DNA of 64,000 nucleotides, from positions 3,877,654 through 3,941,653 of the forward strand of contig NZ_KB900388.1 in the NCBI RefSeq assembly GCF_000378825.1. Direction: 5' to 3'. The first letter of the stretch is position 1, and every line of letters begins with the position of its first letter. The position numbers were made by a program, and so were the translations under genes. This document shows positions 40,372-49,371 of the stretch, in pieces. The DNA comes from Salinispora vitiensis. GTDB taxonomy: Bacteria > Actinomycetota > Actinomycetes > Mycobacteriales > Micromonosporaceae. Below the pieces are notes generated by a model, which was given only the letters and a program-made list of their open reading frames with translations, was not told where the DNA came from and did no database searches.

Positions 40372-41070
40372 ATGGCTCAGCGAAGCAGCGCAGGCCGCGG
40401 TGGTACGGCGACCCGGACCGGACGCCGGCCAGGAAACCAGACCCCGAACACGCCGGAGGTGTCCGAAGCCGCGATCTCCCGGATGCGGGTGGACGAGATT
40501 CGGGGGCAGTTGCGCCGGCACGGCGTTTCCGGCACCTCCGCGCTACGTAAGCCGGAGCTGGTGCGGACGCTGGTGAAGACCTTGCGGGCGGAGCGCCGAT
40601 CGGGCGGGACGAAGGGGCCGGGCCGTGGGGCGACGTCCGGCGGGCGGTCGACGTCCGGTGGGCGATCCACGTCGGGCGGAAGGTCGGCGGGGGGCGCCGC
40701 GGTGCGTACCGGGCCCCGTACCTCGCGGTCGGTGCGGTCCTCGCAGGTCATCGCCACCCTGACCGACCGCCCGGAGCGTCCGGGCCGGAGCCTGGTCACC
40801 ACCAACCACGATGTGATCCGGCGGTGGGCGCGGGAGCGCAACGCGAAGCCGGCGACGATCCGGGGCACTGAGCGGGATGGCCGGGCCGGGGTGCTGACGT
40901 TCAACATGCCGGGGTATCGGGAGAGTTCGCGGGTGCGCGAAATCACATGGAAGGAGTGGTTCCGGACCTTTGACCTGCGGAAGCTGAACTTGATCTATCA
41001 GGAGCGGCTGCGGGACGGCAGAATGAGCAACTTTTTCCGTACCGAATCACCCGATCGGGAGGACGGATGA
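40372..41070 (+). CDS. Rho-N/SAP-like domain protein with basic repeats
   Basis: The 232-aa protein starts with a basic stretch, then EAAISRMRVDEIRGQLRRHGVSGTSALRKPELVRTLVKTLR, which looks like a Rho N-terminal or SAP helix-extended-loop-helix nucleic-acid-binding motif. A run of TSGGRS repeats (residues ~83-103) follows, then a C-terminal region (LVTTNHDVIRRWARERNAKPATIRGTERDGRAGVLTFNMPGY) resembling the domain often fused to such motifs. GGAGGAG precedes ATG 40372. Likely a nucleoid or nucleic-acid protein. Confidence 0.75.
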   Translation: MAQRSSAGRGGTATRTGRRPGNQTPNTPEVSEAAISRMRVDEIRGQLRRHGVSGTSALRKPELVRTLVKTLRAERRSGGTKGPGRGATSGGRSTSGGRSTSGGRSAGGAAVRTGPRTSRSVRSSQVIATLTDRPERPGRSLVTTNHDVIRRWARERNAKPATIRGTERDGRAGVLTFNMPGYRESSRVREITWKEWFRTFDLRKLNLIYQERLRDGRMSNFFRTESPDREDG

Positions 41071-41168
41071 GCTGTTTGCCGGAGTTGCCGGCGGGTAGAC
41101 CGCTGGTGGCCGGAGGGCGGGCCGGACCGCGGGTAGCCGGTTTGTGACCGGTGAGACAGCCGGTCGAT

Positions 41169-41197
41169 TTGTATCCGCATTCCGGGCGAACTAACTT
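41169..41197 (+). promoter_or_regulatory. Promoter-like TTGTAT-17-TAACTT
   Basis: TTGTAT (41169-41174) and TAACTT (41192-41197) have the ideal 17-base spacing in an AT-rich island. The nearest start codon downstream is GTG 41207. No annotated downstream gene on this strand needs it, so it may serve a small ORF or an RNA. Confidence 0.45.
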
Positions 41198-41206
41198 TAT
41201 TGCACC

Positions 41207-41353
41207 GTGCGACGCTCGGTTCCGTTCGGGGGAGCGGAGGATCAATCAGATCCGAGCATCGAGTGTGGCGCGGGGACGGGTGGAACAACACCGTTGGGGG
41301 ACGGTGTCCACCTGTTGACCGGCGGCGTGAGCGGGCGCCGCTTACGGGGGTGA
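41207..41353 (+). CDS. Possible 48-aa protein or small RNA region
   Basis: A 48-codon frame runs from GTG 41207 to TGA 41351-41353, 9 bases after the TAACTT box. The peptide is Gly-rich without any recognised motif (MRRSVPFGGAEDQSD ...). It could equally be the body of a non-coding RNA ending at the 41387-41419 hairpin. Low confidence. Confidence 0.25.
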   Translation: MRRSVPFGGAEDQSDPSIECGAGTGGTTPLGDGVHLLTGGVSGRRLRG

Positions 41354-41386
41354 GTGTCGCCCGCCGCCGCCGGTCGTACGTAGCGA

Positions 41387-41419
41387 AACGCCCATCGTGA
41401 GGAGCTCGCGATGGGCGTT
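41387..41419. terminator. Hairpin between convergent genes
   Basis: AACGCCCATCG (41387-41397) pairs with CGATGGGCGTT (41409-41419), an 11-bp perfect stem extended by flanking GCGA/TCGC with one bulge. It lies 39 bases after the end of the MFS gene on the minus strand and would end transcripts from either side. Confidence 0.6.
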
Positions 41420-41457
41420 CGCGTATTCCGGTGGCCGTGGCTTCCGGCTGGGAGAGC

Positions 41458-42720
41458 TCACCCCACCTCGGTCGTCTGCCGCTGCCCGGCCGGCGTTGGC
41501 GGCGGTTGGTCGACTGCCCGCAGCGCGGCGGCCCGGCGCTCCCGGGCCGGCCCGGAGATCAGGTGTGCCGCCGCCACCAGTCCGCCGAGCAGGGCGCAGC
41601 CCAGCCAGAGCGTGGCGTTGCCGGCCCCCTCCCGGACGAGCCCGCCGAGTACCGGTGCCGCGGCGCCGGCGATCTGCCAGGAGAGCGAGAAGACCCCCTG
41701 GTAGCGGCCGCGTAGCTCACTCGGGGAGAGCTCGGCGATCAGGGTGGCGTTGGACGGCGAGTTGAGCATCTCGCCGACGGTCCAGATCAGGACGGTCAGC
41801 CCGTAGAACCAGGCGGTCTCGGCGAACGCGGTCAGCCCGAATCCGGCCCCGAGTACCACCGCCGACAGTGCCAACACGTGGGACCGGCTACGGCCCTTGA
41901 TCAACCGTGGTACGAAGAGCTGGCCCACCACGATCAGCACCCCGTTGAGTGCGATCACCGAGCCGTAGGTGGCGGGGCTCAGTCCCGAGTCGGCCATCGC
42001 GATCGGCAGCATCGAGATGTGCTGGAGCATGACTATCGCGGCGAAGAGGTTCAACGCCACGAACCCGAGGTAGATCCGGTCGGTCAGGATGACGCGCAGC
42101 GCCCCGGCCGGGGCCTTCGGCCCGCCGGTGGCGACCAGCGGTTGGCGGGTCTCGCCCACCTTGAGAAAGATGACCAGCGTCATGATCAGGGTGGTGACCG
42201 CGTCAACCACGAAGAGCAGCAGGTAGCCGGCCCCGGTCGCGAACCCCGCGAGGATCGCGGCGCAGGCGAAGCCGAGATTGAGTGCCCAGTAGTTCAGGCT
42301 GAAGGCACGCAGCCGGTCCTTCGCCGGCACCACGTCGATCATCATGGCGCCGAAGGCGGGCCGGGCGGCCTCGGCGAAGAGCCCGAGCAGGAGGGCGCCG
42401 AGTGCGATGGCCCAGATGCCCCGGGCGAAGCCGAGGGCGAGCATCATGCTCGCCGCGCCGAGGTGTGCGGTGAGCAGGGTGGGCCGGCGGCCCCACCGGT
42501 CTGCGAGCATGCCACCGACGGTGGTGCCCACCGCGCCGCCGACCCCCCACAGCCCCAGGACCAGGCCGGCCTGGGCGGCGGAGAAGCCCCGCTCCTGGGT
42601 GAGGTAGATGGCGAGGAAGATCAGGATGAACGAGCCGAGCCGGTTGATCAGGGTGCCGGTCCAGAGGTACCAGAAGGAGCGGGGGAGGCCACCGGCCGTC
42701 TCGATTAACCAACCTCGCAT
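41458..42720 (-). CDS. MFS transporter
   Basis: The ~420-aa protein has twelve hydrophobic segments with the MFS loop GGMLADRWGRRPTLL between helices 2 and 3, and a second-half equivalent around KGRSRSHVLALSAVVLG. It resembles the DHA1-type drug exporters. Two ATGs, 42729 and 42720, are close; I take the second. It is divergent from the phosphoglycerate mutase gene. Substrate unknown. Confidence 0.88.
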   Translation of the reverse strand: MRGWLIETAGGLPRSFWYLWTGTLINRLGSFILIFLAIYLTQERGFSAAQAGLVLGLWGVGGAVGTTVGGMLADRWGRRPTLLTAHLGAASMMLALGFARGIWAIALGALLLGLFAEAARPAFGAMMIDVVPAKDRLRAFSLNYWALNLGFACAAILAGFATGAGYLLLFVVDAVTTLIMTLVIFLKVGETRQPLVATGGPKAPAGALRVILTDRIYLGFVALNLFAAIVMLQHISMLPIAMADSGLSPATYGSVIALNGVLIVVGQLFVPRLIKGRSRSHVLALSAVVLGAGFGLTAFAETAWFYGLTVLIWTVGEMLNSPSNATLIAELSPSELRGRYQGVFSLSWQIAGAAAPVLGGLVREGAGNATLWLGCALLGGLVAAAHLISGPARERRAAALRAVDQPPPTPAGQRQTTEVG

Positions 42721-42906
42721 CGTTCGCACCCAACGCCCCGCTTCCGTAATGATCAGTGTCCGCGCAACGCCTTACAAACTAGTGCTGGGGCGGAGCCGAG
42801 CGGGGGGACGGGGTGGCCCGCCGCGGCCCTCCGCCATCCGGTTTTCCGGTGCTGGTCAGCACCCCTTCCCGCGCAACGGGTAGGCCGGTGGGGGAGGATG
42901 GCCGAC

Positions 42907-43674
42907 ATGACTGCAAGTGAAGGGCCCACCATCGGGACGCTGGTTCTGCTGCGACACGGCGAGAGCGACTGGAACGCCAAGAACCTCTTCACCGGCTGGG
43001 TCGACGTGGACCTGACCGCCAAGGGAGAGGCCGAGGCGCGTCGTGGCGGCGAGCTGCTGCGGGAGCACAACCTGTCGCCGGACGTGGTGCACACCAGCCT
43101 GTTGCGCCGGGCGATCCGCACCGCGGAGCTGGCGCTGAACACCGCGGACCGGCACTGGATTGCGGTGCGTCGGTCGTGGCGGCTCAACGAGCGCCACTAC
43201 GGCGCGCTCCAGGGCAAGAACAAGAAGCAGACCCTCGAGGAGTACGGCGAGGAGCAGTTCATGCGCTGGCGCCGCTCCTACGACACGCCGCCCCCGCCGA
43301 TCGCGGACGGGGACGAGTGGTCGCAGGTCGGTGACCCGCGCTACCGGCTGTTGCCGACCGAGCTGATGCCGCGGACGGAGTGCCTGAAGGACGTCGTCGA
43401 GCGGATGCTGCCGTACTGGTACGACTCGATCGTGCCGGACATCCTGGCCGGCCGGACCGTGTTGGTGGCGGCGCACGGCAACTCGCTGCGCGCGTTGGTC
43501 AAGCATCTGGACCAGGTCAGCGACGAGGCCATCGCGAAGCTGAACATCCCGACCGGGATCCCGCTGCGGTACGACCTCGACCCGCAGCTGCGTCCGATGA
43601 CGCTCGGCGGCACCTACCTGGACCCGTCGGCGGCGCAGGAGGCTGCTGCGGCGGTGGCGAACCAGGGTCGCTGA
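42907..43674 (+). CDS. gpmA: 2,3-bisphosphoglycerate-dependent phosphoglycerate mutase
   Basis: The 255-aa protein has LLRHGESDWNAKNLFTGWVDVDL, with the phosphohistidine in RHGE, then RSWRLNERHYGALQGKNK, AHGNSLRALVKHLD and NIPTGIPLRYDLD, which together define dPGM. It interconverts 2- and 3-phosphoglycerate in glycolysis. ATG 42907 has GGGGAGG 9 bases upstream; ATG 42898 would touch it. The gene precedes senX3-regX3 as in M. tuberculosis gpm1. Confidence 0.95.
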   Translation: MTASEGPTIGTLVLLRHGESDWNAKNLFTGWVDVDLTAKGEAEARRGGELLREHNLSPDVVHTSLLRRAIRTAELALNTADRHWIAVRRSWRLNERHYGALQGKNKKQTLEEYGEEQFMRWRRSYDTPPPPIADGDEWSQVGDPRYRLLPTELMPRTECLKDVVERMLPYWYDSIVPDILAGRTVLVAAHGNSLRALVKHLDQVSDEAIAKLNIPTGIPLRYDLDPQLRPMTLGGTYLDPSAAQEAAAAVANQGR

Positions 43675-43821
43675 CGCGGCCCGAGTGAGCCAGCGGCACC
43701 GGGGCCCGGAGGGAACGCCCTGGTGAACGGGGCCGGACGGAGCGGTGAATACCCGCGGAAGCGAGGATGTTTCGTCCTGGTCTGTTCGGGTGCTGGATTA
43801 ACCAGGACCTAGGATCGCCCG

Positions 43822-45105
43822 GTGGAGTGGGTAGTGGTGGTCGTGGCGGTGGCTGCGGGACTGGTGGTCGGTGCGCTGCTGACCCGGCTCGTCCTGGCGC
43901 GCCGAGGTGGATCGACCGGGTTCGGGAGTCACCAATCCGGCTCTCCTCGACCCGGTGGGAGGCCCGTGATCACCGACGGCTCACCGTCCGGCCTCGGTCG
44001 TCGGGCGATCGACTCCCTCCGGGTCGGTGTCGTGGTGCTCGCCGACGACGACGGGCCCGTCCTGGTCAATCCGGCAGCCCGGGCGATGGGCCTGCTCCGT
44101 GCTGGTGGCGCGCCGGGCGCGGTCGTCGCCCATCCGTTGATCCGGACCCTCGCGGGGCAGGTGCGGCGGACCGGCGTACGGCGAGAGATCCAGCTGGACC
44201 TGCCCCGGGGGAACGACGGCGTCGCCGCGGAGAACCCGCTCGGCGTGCACCTGCGGGCGGTCGGCCTCGGCGGCGGCCACGTCGCCGTGGAAGCCGTTGA
44301 CGTGACCGAGTCGCACCGGCTGGCCCGGGTCCGGCGAGACTTCGTGGCCAATGTGAGTCACGAGCTCAAGACCCCGATCGGGGCGCTCCAACTCCTCGCC
44401 GAGGCGTTGCTGGACGCGACCGAGCCGGTCGACGAGGAGGGGCCGGACCTCTCCGAGGATCTGGTCGCCACTCGCCGGTTCGCCGAGCGGATCCGGCACG
44501 AGTCGACCCGGCTGGGACGGTTGGTGCAGGAGTTGCTGGAGCTGACCCGGCTCCAGGGCGCAGACCCGCAGCCCGCGCCGGAACCGGTCGCCGTGGACTG
44601 GGTGGTCGGTGAGGTGGTGGATCGAACCCGGACCGCTGCCAGCGCCCGCCGGATCGACGTGGTGGTGGACGGCGAGCGGGGACTGACGGCGTACGGCAGT
44701 GACACTCAGCTGGCCACCGCCGTGTCGAACCTGGTCGAGAACGCCATCAACTACTCGGGTGAGGACACCGCTGTCCGGATCACCGCCCGGTGCGACGACG
44801 AACACGTCACGATCTCCGTCACCGACCAGGGCATCGGGATCGGCCCCAGCGACGTGGACCGGATCTTCGAGCGCTTCTACCGGGCCGACCAGGCCCGATC
44901 CCGGGCGACCGGTGGCACCGGTCTCGGGCTCGCCATCGTCAAGCACATCGCCAGTAACCACGGCGGGCGGGTGGAGGTCGCGAGCACTCCCGACGAGGGC
45001 TCGACGTTCACCCTCCGGCTCCCCGCCCGCCCCCCGGACGATCTTTTGGTGATACCGCCCTCGGCTGAGATCGAGGCCGAACCGGCCGGGTCCCAGCAGC
45101 CGTGA
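43822..45105 (+). CDS. senX3: Sensor histidine kinase SenX3 (PhoR-like)
   Basis: The 427-aa protein has one N-terminal membrane helix (VVVVVAVAAGLVVGALLTRLV), a PAS-like domain (AIDSLRVGVVVLADDDGPVLVNPAA), the phosphoacceptor His180 in NVSHELKTPIGAL and the ATPase boxes NLVENAINYSG, DQGIGI and TGGTGLGLAIVKHI. SenX3 responds to phosphate limitation together with the Pst/PhoU system. GTG 43822 lies 6 bases after TAGGAT (leaderless). It is followed by regX3 with a 20-base gap. Confidence 0.93.
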   Translation: MEWVVVVVAVAAGLVVGALLTRLVLARRGGSTGFGSHQSGSPRPGGRPVITDGSPSGLGRRAIDSLRVGVVVLADDDGPVLVNPAARAMGLLRAGGAPGAVVAHPLIRTLAGQVRRTGVRREIQLDLPRGNDGVAAENPLGVHLRAVGLGGGHVAVEAVDVTESHRLARVRRDFVANVSHELKTPIGALQLLAEALLDATEPVDEEGPDLSEDLVATRRFAERIRHESTRLGRLVQELLELTRLQGADPQPAPEPVAVDWVVGEVVDRTRTAASARRIDVVVDGERGLTAYGSDTQLATAVSNLVENAINYSGEDTAVRITARCDDEHVTISVTDQGIGIGPSDVDRIFERFYRADQARSRATGGTGLGLAIVKHIASNHGGRVEVASTPDEGSTFTLRLPARPPDDLLVIPPSAEIEAEPAGSQQP

Positions 45106-45125
45106 CAGTTGAAAGGAAACCTCCG

Positions 45126-45809
45126 TTGAGCCGCGTTCTGGTGGTCGAGGACGAGGAGTCGTTCTCCGATGCCCTGTCGTACATGCTCCGTAAGGAGGGC
45201 TTCGAGGTTTCGGTTGCCGCGACCGGCACCTCCGCCCTCACCGAGTTCGACCGGACCGGTGCCGACATCGTGCTGCTCGACTTGATGCTGCCCGAGATGT
45301 CCGGCACGGAGGTGTGTCGGCAGCTCCGGCAGCGGTCGCACGTGCCGATCATCATGGTCACCGCCCGGGACAGCGAGATCGACAAGGTGGTCGGGCTGGA
45401 GATCGGCGCCGACGACTACGTGACGAAGCCGTACTCGCCGCGGGAACTCGTCGCCCGGATCCGCGCGGTGCTGCGCCGCAAGAGCGGCGAGACGGTGGAG
45501 ACCGGCGCGGCGACGTTGGCGGCGGGCCCGGTGCGGATGGACATCGAGCGGCACGTGGTCACCGTTGGCGGCGCCCCGGTGCAACTGCCGTTGAAGGAGT
45601 TCGAGCTGCTGGAGCTGCTGCTGCGCAACGCCGGTCGGGTGCTCACCCGGGGCCAGCTGATCGATCGGGTCTGGGGGGCCGACTACGTCGGCGACACGAA
45701 GACCCTCGACGTGCACGTCAAACGGCTGCGTTCCAAGGTCGAGCCGGAGCCGTCCGCTCCCCGCTACATCGTCACCGTGCGGGGCTTGGGCTACAAGTTC
45801 GAGCCGTGA
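45126..45809 (+). CDS. regX3: Response regulator RegX3 (PhoP-like)
   Basis: The 227-aa protein is an OmpR-class regulator: VLVVEDEESF, phosphoacceptor Asp52 in VLLDLMLPEM, Thr in IMVTARDSE, Lys in YVTKPYSP and a winged helix (HVVTVGGAPVQLPLKEFELLELLL ... VDVHVKRLR-like ... IVTVRGLGYKFEP). TTG 45126 gives the same length and Asp number known for M. tuberculosis RegX3 (from memory) and has GAAAGGA upstream; a GTG at 45102 overlapping the senX3 stop is the alternative. Confidence 0.92.
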   Translation: MSRVLVVEDEESFSDALSYMLRKEGFEVSVAATGTSALTEFDRTGADIVLLDLMLPEMSGTEVCRQLRQRSHVPIIMVTARDSEIDKVVGLEIGADDYVTKPYSPRELVARIRAVLRRKSGETVETGAATLAAGPVRMDIERHVVTVGGAPVQLPLKEFELLELLLRNAGRVLTRGQLIDRVWGADYVGDTKTLDVHVKRLRSKVEPEPSAPRYIVTVRGLGYKFEP

Positions 45810-45912
45810 CCGGACACCCCCGCGGCGCCCGGCGGCGCTGAACGGCCCGGGCGCGGCCGGGCCTCGCGTTGAACGGGCGCGCCCCCCTCCCGCGCGTGGT
45901 CGTGGTGCGTGG

Positions 45913-46710
45913 TTAGTCCGGGTCGGCCGGATGCGGGGCGACCAGCCCGCGGCGGGCGCGGGCGGCACACAACGCGGCCAGCTCGGTGTACGCGGGCGCA
46001 CCGATCAGGGCGGTCAGCTCGGGGGCGTACGAGACGTACATCGGTTCGGTCGCCACGTGCGCGTCCCGGGACGAGGTGCACCACCAGTCCAGGTCGTGCC
46101 CGCCGGCGCCCCAGCCGCGACGGTCGAACTCCCCGAGGGTGGAGAGCAGCACTTTGGTGCCGTCCGGGCGCTGGACCCACTCCTGCTCGCGGCGGACCGG
46201 CAGCTGCCAGCAGACATCCGGCTTGTACTCCAGCGGGTGGGCGCCGTCGCGGAGCGCCTGGGCGTGCAGGGCGCAGCCCGTCCCGCCGGGAAAGTCGGCG
46301 TCGTTGAGGAAGACGCAGGGGCCGTCGGGCCGGGTGGCCGTCCGTCGACCGGGGGTCTTCTCGTCAACGGTGTCGGTCTCGGTCCAGTTCTGGAAGCCCC
46401 GCCGGTGGTGCTGCCAGGTCTCCGGGGTCAGCCGCTTGACCGCCGATCGGACCCGCTGTTCGTCGTCGGAGTCGGTGAAGAACGCGCCGTGTGAGCAGCA
46501 GCCGTCGGCCGGGCGGTCGGCGCTGATGCCGTGACAGCCACGCCCGTAGACGCAGGTCCACCGGGACAGCAGCCAGGTCAGGTCGGCCCGGATCAGGTGG
46601 GTGTCGTCGGCCGGGTCGCCGAATTCGATCCACTCCCGGGGGAAGTCCAGCGGGACCTCCCGGCCGCGTGGATCGTTCGGCCGGGTACGGAGCTCGATCT
46701 GCCCTCTCAC
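45913..46710 (-). CDS. Cys-rich conserved actinobacterial protein (Rv0495c-like)
   Basis: The 265-aa protein has many Cys and His in spaced groups (WTCVYGRGCHGI, DGCCSHGAFF, PCVFLND, GCALHAQAL, DVCWQLPVRR, DWWCTSS), suggesting a metal- or cluster-binding protein akin to the YkgJ-like zinc/iron-chelating group. It lies convergent to regX3 and divergent to the ppx-like gene, as Rv0495c does. GTG 46710 is 6 bases after minus-strand TACGCT (46722-46717), a leaderless start. Function unknown. Confidence 0.78.
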   Translation of the reverse strand: MRGQIELRTRPNDPRGREVPLDFPREWIEFGDPADDTHLIRADLTWLLSRWTCVYGRGCHGISADRPADGCCSHGAFFTDSDDEQRVRSAVKRLTPETWQHHRRGFQNWTETDTVDEKTPGRRTATRPDGPCVFLNDADFPGGTGCALHAQALRDGAHPLEYKPDVCWQLPVRREQEWVQRPDGTKVLLSTLGEFDRRGWGAGGHDLDWWCTSSRDAHVATEPMYVSYAPELTALIGAPAYTELAALCAARARRGLVAPHPADPD

Positions 46711-46783
46711 CTGACCAGCGTACGCGTCAGCGGATGGCTGGCCCGGCGCGCCGCGGCCGGGTGTTGCCTCTAGGGTTTGCCTC

Positions 46784-47728
46784 ATGCGGCTGGGCGTCCT
46801 TGATGTTGGATCCAACACGGTGCACCTGCTGGTGGTGGACGCGCACCGGGGCGCACATCCCTGGCCGGCGCACTCCGAGAAGGCGGTGCTACGCCTGGCC
46901 GAGCAGATCGGCCCGGACGGCGCGCTCACCACCGCCGGTGCGGATTCCTTGGTGCGGGCGGTCGCGTCCGCGAAGGAGTCCGCGTTGGGGCTGGGCACCG
47001 ACGATCTGATCGCGTTCGCCACCTCCGCGGTTCGGGACGCCACCAACTCGGTGGCGGTGTTGGCCCGGGTCCAGGCGGAGACCGGGGTTCGGCTGGAGGT
47101 CCTCACCGGCGCCGACGAGGCCCGGATGACCTTCCTCGCGGTGCGCCGCTGGTTCGGCTGGTCGGCCGGACGGCTGCTGGTGCTCGACATCGGCGGGGGC
47201 TCGCTGGAGATCGCGGCGGGCATCGACGAGGATCCGGATGCGGCGGTGTCGTTGCCGCTGGGCGCTGGCCGGCTCACCCGCCGCCAGCTCCAGGTCGCCG
47301 CGGGCAGCACCACCCCACCCGGGGCCGAGCAGGTGGAGCGGCTGCGGGCGTACGTGGACGGGCAGCTCGACGCGGTGGCCGGGGAGCTGAACAAGGTGGG
47401 CTGGGAGCGCCCGGTCGCCACCTCGAAGACCTTCCGGACCCTGGCCCGCCTCGCGGGGGCGGCTCCCTCCGGGGCGGGCGTCTGGGCCCGCCGTCGGCTC
47501 ACCCGGTCCGGGCTACGGCAGGTGCTCGGGTTCATCCGGCACATTCCCCCGGCGCAGCTGGTCGAGCTGGGTGGGGTCAGCGCCGGCCGGGCGCATCAGC
47601 TGTTGGCCGGTGCGGTGGTCGCTGAGGCGGCGATGCGCCGGCTGGACATCAGCACCCTGGAGATCTGCCCGTGGGCGTTGCGGGAGGGGGTGATCCTGCG
47701 CCGCCTGGATCAGCTCGCACCGCTGTGA
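46784..47728 (+). CDS. Ppx/GppA-family exopolyphosphatase/pppGpp phosphatase
   Basis: The 314-aa protein has GVLDVGSNTVHLLVVDA (phosphate loop 1), ATSAVRDATN, GADEARMTFLAVRRW, VLDIGGGSLEIAAG (phosphate loop 2) and a late ICPWALREGVILRRLD. It degrades polyphosphate or pppGpp. It matches Rv0496 by position next to senX3-regX3, which fits phosphate metabolism. ATG 46784 is 7 bases after TAGGGT. Confidence 0.9.
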   Translation: MRLGVLDVGSNTVHLLVVDAHRGAHPWPAHSEKAVLRLAEQIGPDGALTTAGADSLVRAVASAKESALGLGTDDLIAFATSAVRDATNSVAVLARVQAETGVRLEVLTGADEARMTFLAVRRWFGWSAGRLLVLDIGGGSLEIAAGIDEDPDAAVSLPLGAGRLTRRQLQVAAGSTTPPGAEQVERLRAYVDGQLDAVAGELNKVGWERPVATSKTFRTLARLAGAAPSGAGVWARRRLTRSGLRQVLGFIRHIPPAQLVELGGVSAGRAHQLLAGAVVAEAAMRRLDISTLEICPWALREGVILRRLDQLAPL

Positions 47729-47803
47729 CACTTTCTCGGCATCCGCGGTATTTGCCAGGGTTCGTCCTGAAGATCCCTATCGGTGCCCGCTACCCTCGAT
47801 ACC

Positions 47804-48652
47804 GTGCCCTCCCGAGTTCCGGTTCTCCTGTCTACCTCGTCGGTCTTCCCCGAGCGGACCGCGGCGGCTTTTCAGCTGGCCGCGACACTCGGCTACGACG
47901 GCGTCGAGGTGATGGTCTGGACCGATGCCGTCAGCCAGGACGCAGACGCGCTCGCCGGACTCGCCAAGCACTACGGCGTGCCGGTGCTCGCCGTGCACGC
48001 CCCGTGCCTGTTGGTTACCCAGCGGGTGTGGAGCGCCGACCCGTGGGAGCGGTTGCGCCGTTCCGGTGAGCTGGCCGAGGCGCTGGGCGCGCCGACCGTG
48101 GTGGTGCACCCCCCGTTCACCTGGCAGCGGGACTACGCCCGCAACTTTGCCGAGGGCCTAGCCGAGGTCACCGGGCGGTTCAGTGGCATCAGCTTTCCGG
48201 TCGAGAACATGTATCCGGTGCGGATGGCGGGGCGGCAGTTCGTTCCGTACGCCCCCGGGTGGGACCCGACCGGGACGGGATTCCCCACCTACACCCTTGA
48301 CCTGTCGCACTGCGCCGCATCCCACACCGACGCGCTGGAGCTGGCCGACCGGATGGGCGCCGGCCTGGCCCACGTTCACCTGGGTGATGGCACCGGCGAG
48401 GGGCGCGACGAGCATCTCGTCCCCGGGCGCGGGACCCAGCCCTGCGCCGAGCTACTGCGCTCGCTCGCCGGCCGAGGTTTCACCGGCTCGGTGGCGGTGG
48501 AGGTGGCAACCCGGCGGGCGAAGAGCCGCGCGGTCCGGGAGGCGGACCTACGGGCGGCATTGGCCTTCGCCCGTCAGCACCTCGACTTCCCGGCCGCAAC
48601 CCACACCGGGTCGGAACCGACACGGCCGGGCGACCGGGAAGCCGATGACTAG
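47804..48652 (+). CDS. Xylose-isomerase-like TIM-barrel sugar phosphate isomerase/epimerase
   Basis: The 282-aa protein has the AP-endonuclease-2 fold: LLSTSSVFPERTAAAFQLAATLGYDGVEVMVWTD, VLAVHAPCLL, VVVHPPFTWQ, FPVENMYP, TYTLDLSHCAAS, GLAHVHLGDGTGEGRDEHLVPGRG. The His, Glu and Asp residues in these strands form the metal site. It corresponds by position to Rv0498. GTG 47804 is 7 bases after TACCCT. Substrate unknown. Confidence 0.85.
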   Translation: MPSRVPVLLSTSSVFPERTAAAFQLAATLGYDGVEVMVWTDAVSQDADALAGLAKHYGVPVLAVHAPCLLVTQRVWSADPWERLRRSGELAEALGAPTVVVHPPFTWQRDYARNFAEGLAEVTGRFSGISFPVENMYPVRMAGRQFVPYAPGWDPTGTGFPTYTLDLSHCAASHTDALELADRMGAGLAHVHLGDGTGEGRDEHLVPGRGTQPCAELLRSLAGRGFTGSVAVEVATRRAKSRAVREADLRAALAFARQHLDFPAATHTGSEPTRPGDREADD

Positions 48653-48684
48653 CCGGCGGAGCGTCCCCGGCGGAAGGCCGACGC

Positions 48685-49272
48685 TCAGCTGATCGCGGTC
48701 AGGTCGTCGGCCGGTGCGGTGGACTGCGCCGCCACCGTGACCCGGTCGCGGATCGCGGCCCGCTTGCGGGCCCGGTGCGCCGCGACGTGGGAGCGGGTGG
48801 CGCAGCGCTCCGAACAGAACCGCCGGCAGCAGTTCGACGAGGTGTCCAGGTAGACGTTGCCGCACCGCTCGTCCGCACAGACCCCGAAGCGGGCGCTGCC
48901 GTACTCACAGAGCCACACCGACAACCCCCAGACCGCACCGGCCAGGTACTCCGCACTCACCGAGGCGCCGCGGCTGGTGACGTGCATGTGCCAGTTACTG
49001 GAGTCATGCCCGGAGATGCGCGGCTGCACCGGGTACGCCTCCAGCAGGGCGTTCAGCTCGGCGACCGCGTGGATGTCCCGTCCGGAGGTGCCGTATTCGA
49101 AGACGTCGCGAAGTCGCTTCTGTGCCCGTCGAAAAATGGTGAGATCTCGCTCCGACACCGCGTCCCGCATCCACGAGATGTCGTCGGGGAAGAGCGAACG
49201 GAGGGCGTCGAGGTCGTCCAGCCGGATATTGATCAAATCGACTCCGGTCCGGGCGTACGCGTCGAAGTTCAC
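48685..49272 (-). CDS. CGNR zinc-finger protein
   Basis: The 195-aa protein has an N-terminal ABATE-like helical domain (NFDAYARTGVDLINIRLDDLDALRSLF) and a C-terminal CGNR zinc finger: CADERCGNVYLDTSSNCCRRFCSERCATRSHVAAHRARK. CGNR proteins are thought to be regulators that couple a ligand-sensing domain to DNA binding. GTG 49272 is 7 bases after minus-strand TACGGT (49285-49280), giving a leaderless start. It diverges from the proline dehydrogenase gene. Confidence 0.85.
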   Translation of the reverse strand: MNFDAYARTGVDLINIRLDDLDALRSLFPDDISWMRDAVSERDLTIFRRAQKRLRDVFEYGTSGRDIHAVAELNALLEAYPVQPRISGHDSSNWHMHVTSRGASVSAEYLAGAVWGLSVWLCEYGSARFGVCADERCGNVYLDTSSNCCRRFCSERCATRSHVAAHRARKRAAIRDRVTVAAQSTAPADDLTAIS

Positions 49273-49371
49273 GTCACCCACCGTAGACGACTTCCCGGGC
49301 ATGCGGCGTGTCGATGTAGCGCGATGTGACGGCACCACCGTTTTGCCGCTAACAGCGTTACTCTTCGATCC

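Larger units (their letters stand above)
41071..41457. other. 387-base intergenic stretch with a candidate promoter, small ORF and terminator
   Basis: Between the Rho-N-like gene (+) and the MFS gene (-). It contains a promoter-like pair at 41169-41197, a possible 48-codon frame and a hairpin at 41387-41419, each listed separately. Confidence 0.5.

Noticed and set aside
43700..43821. Possible PhoP/RegX3 box upstream of senX3
   Set aside because: Two GTTTCG/GTTCGG-like segments exist, but spacing and sequence do not make a convincing direct repeat.
45913..47544. A 543-aa version of the Cys-rich Rv0495c-like protein
   Set aside because: The upstream part is antisense to the Ppx/GppA gene; GTG 46710 has a well-placed -10.
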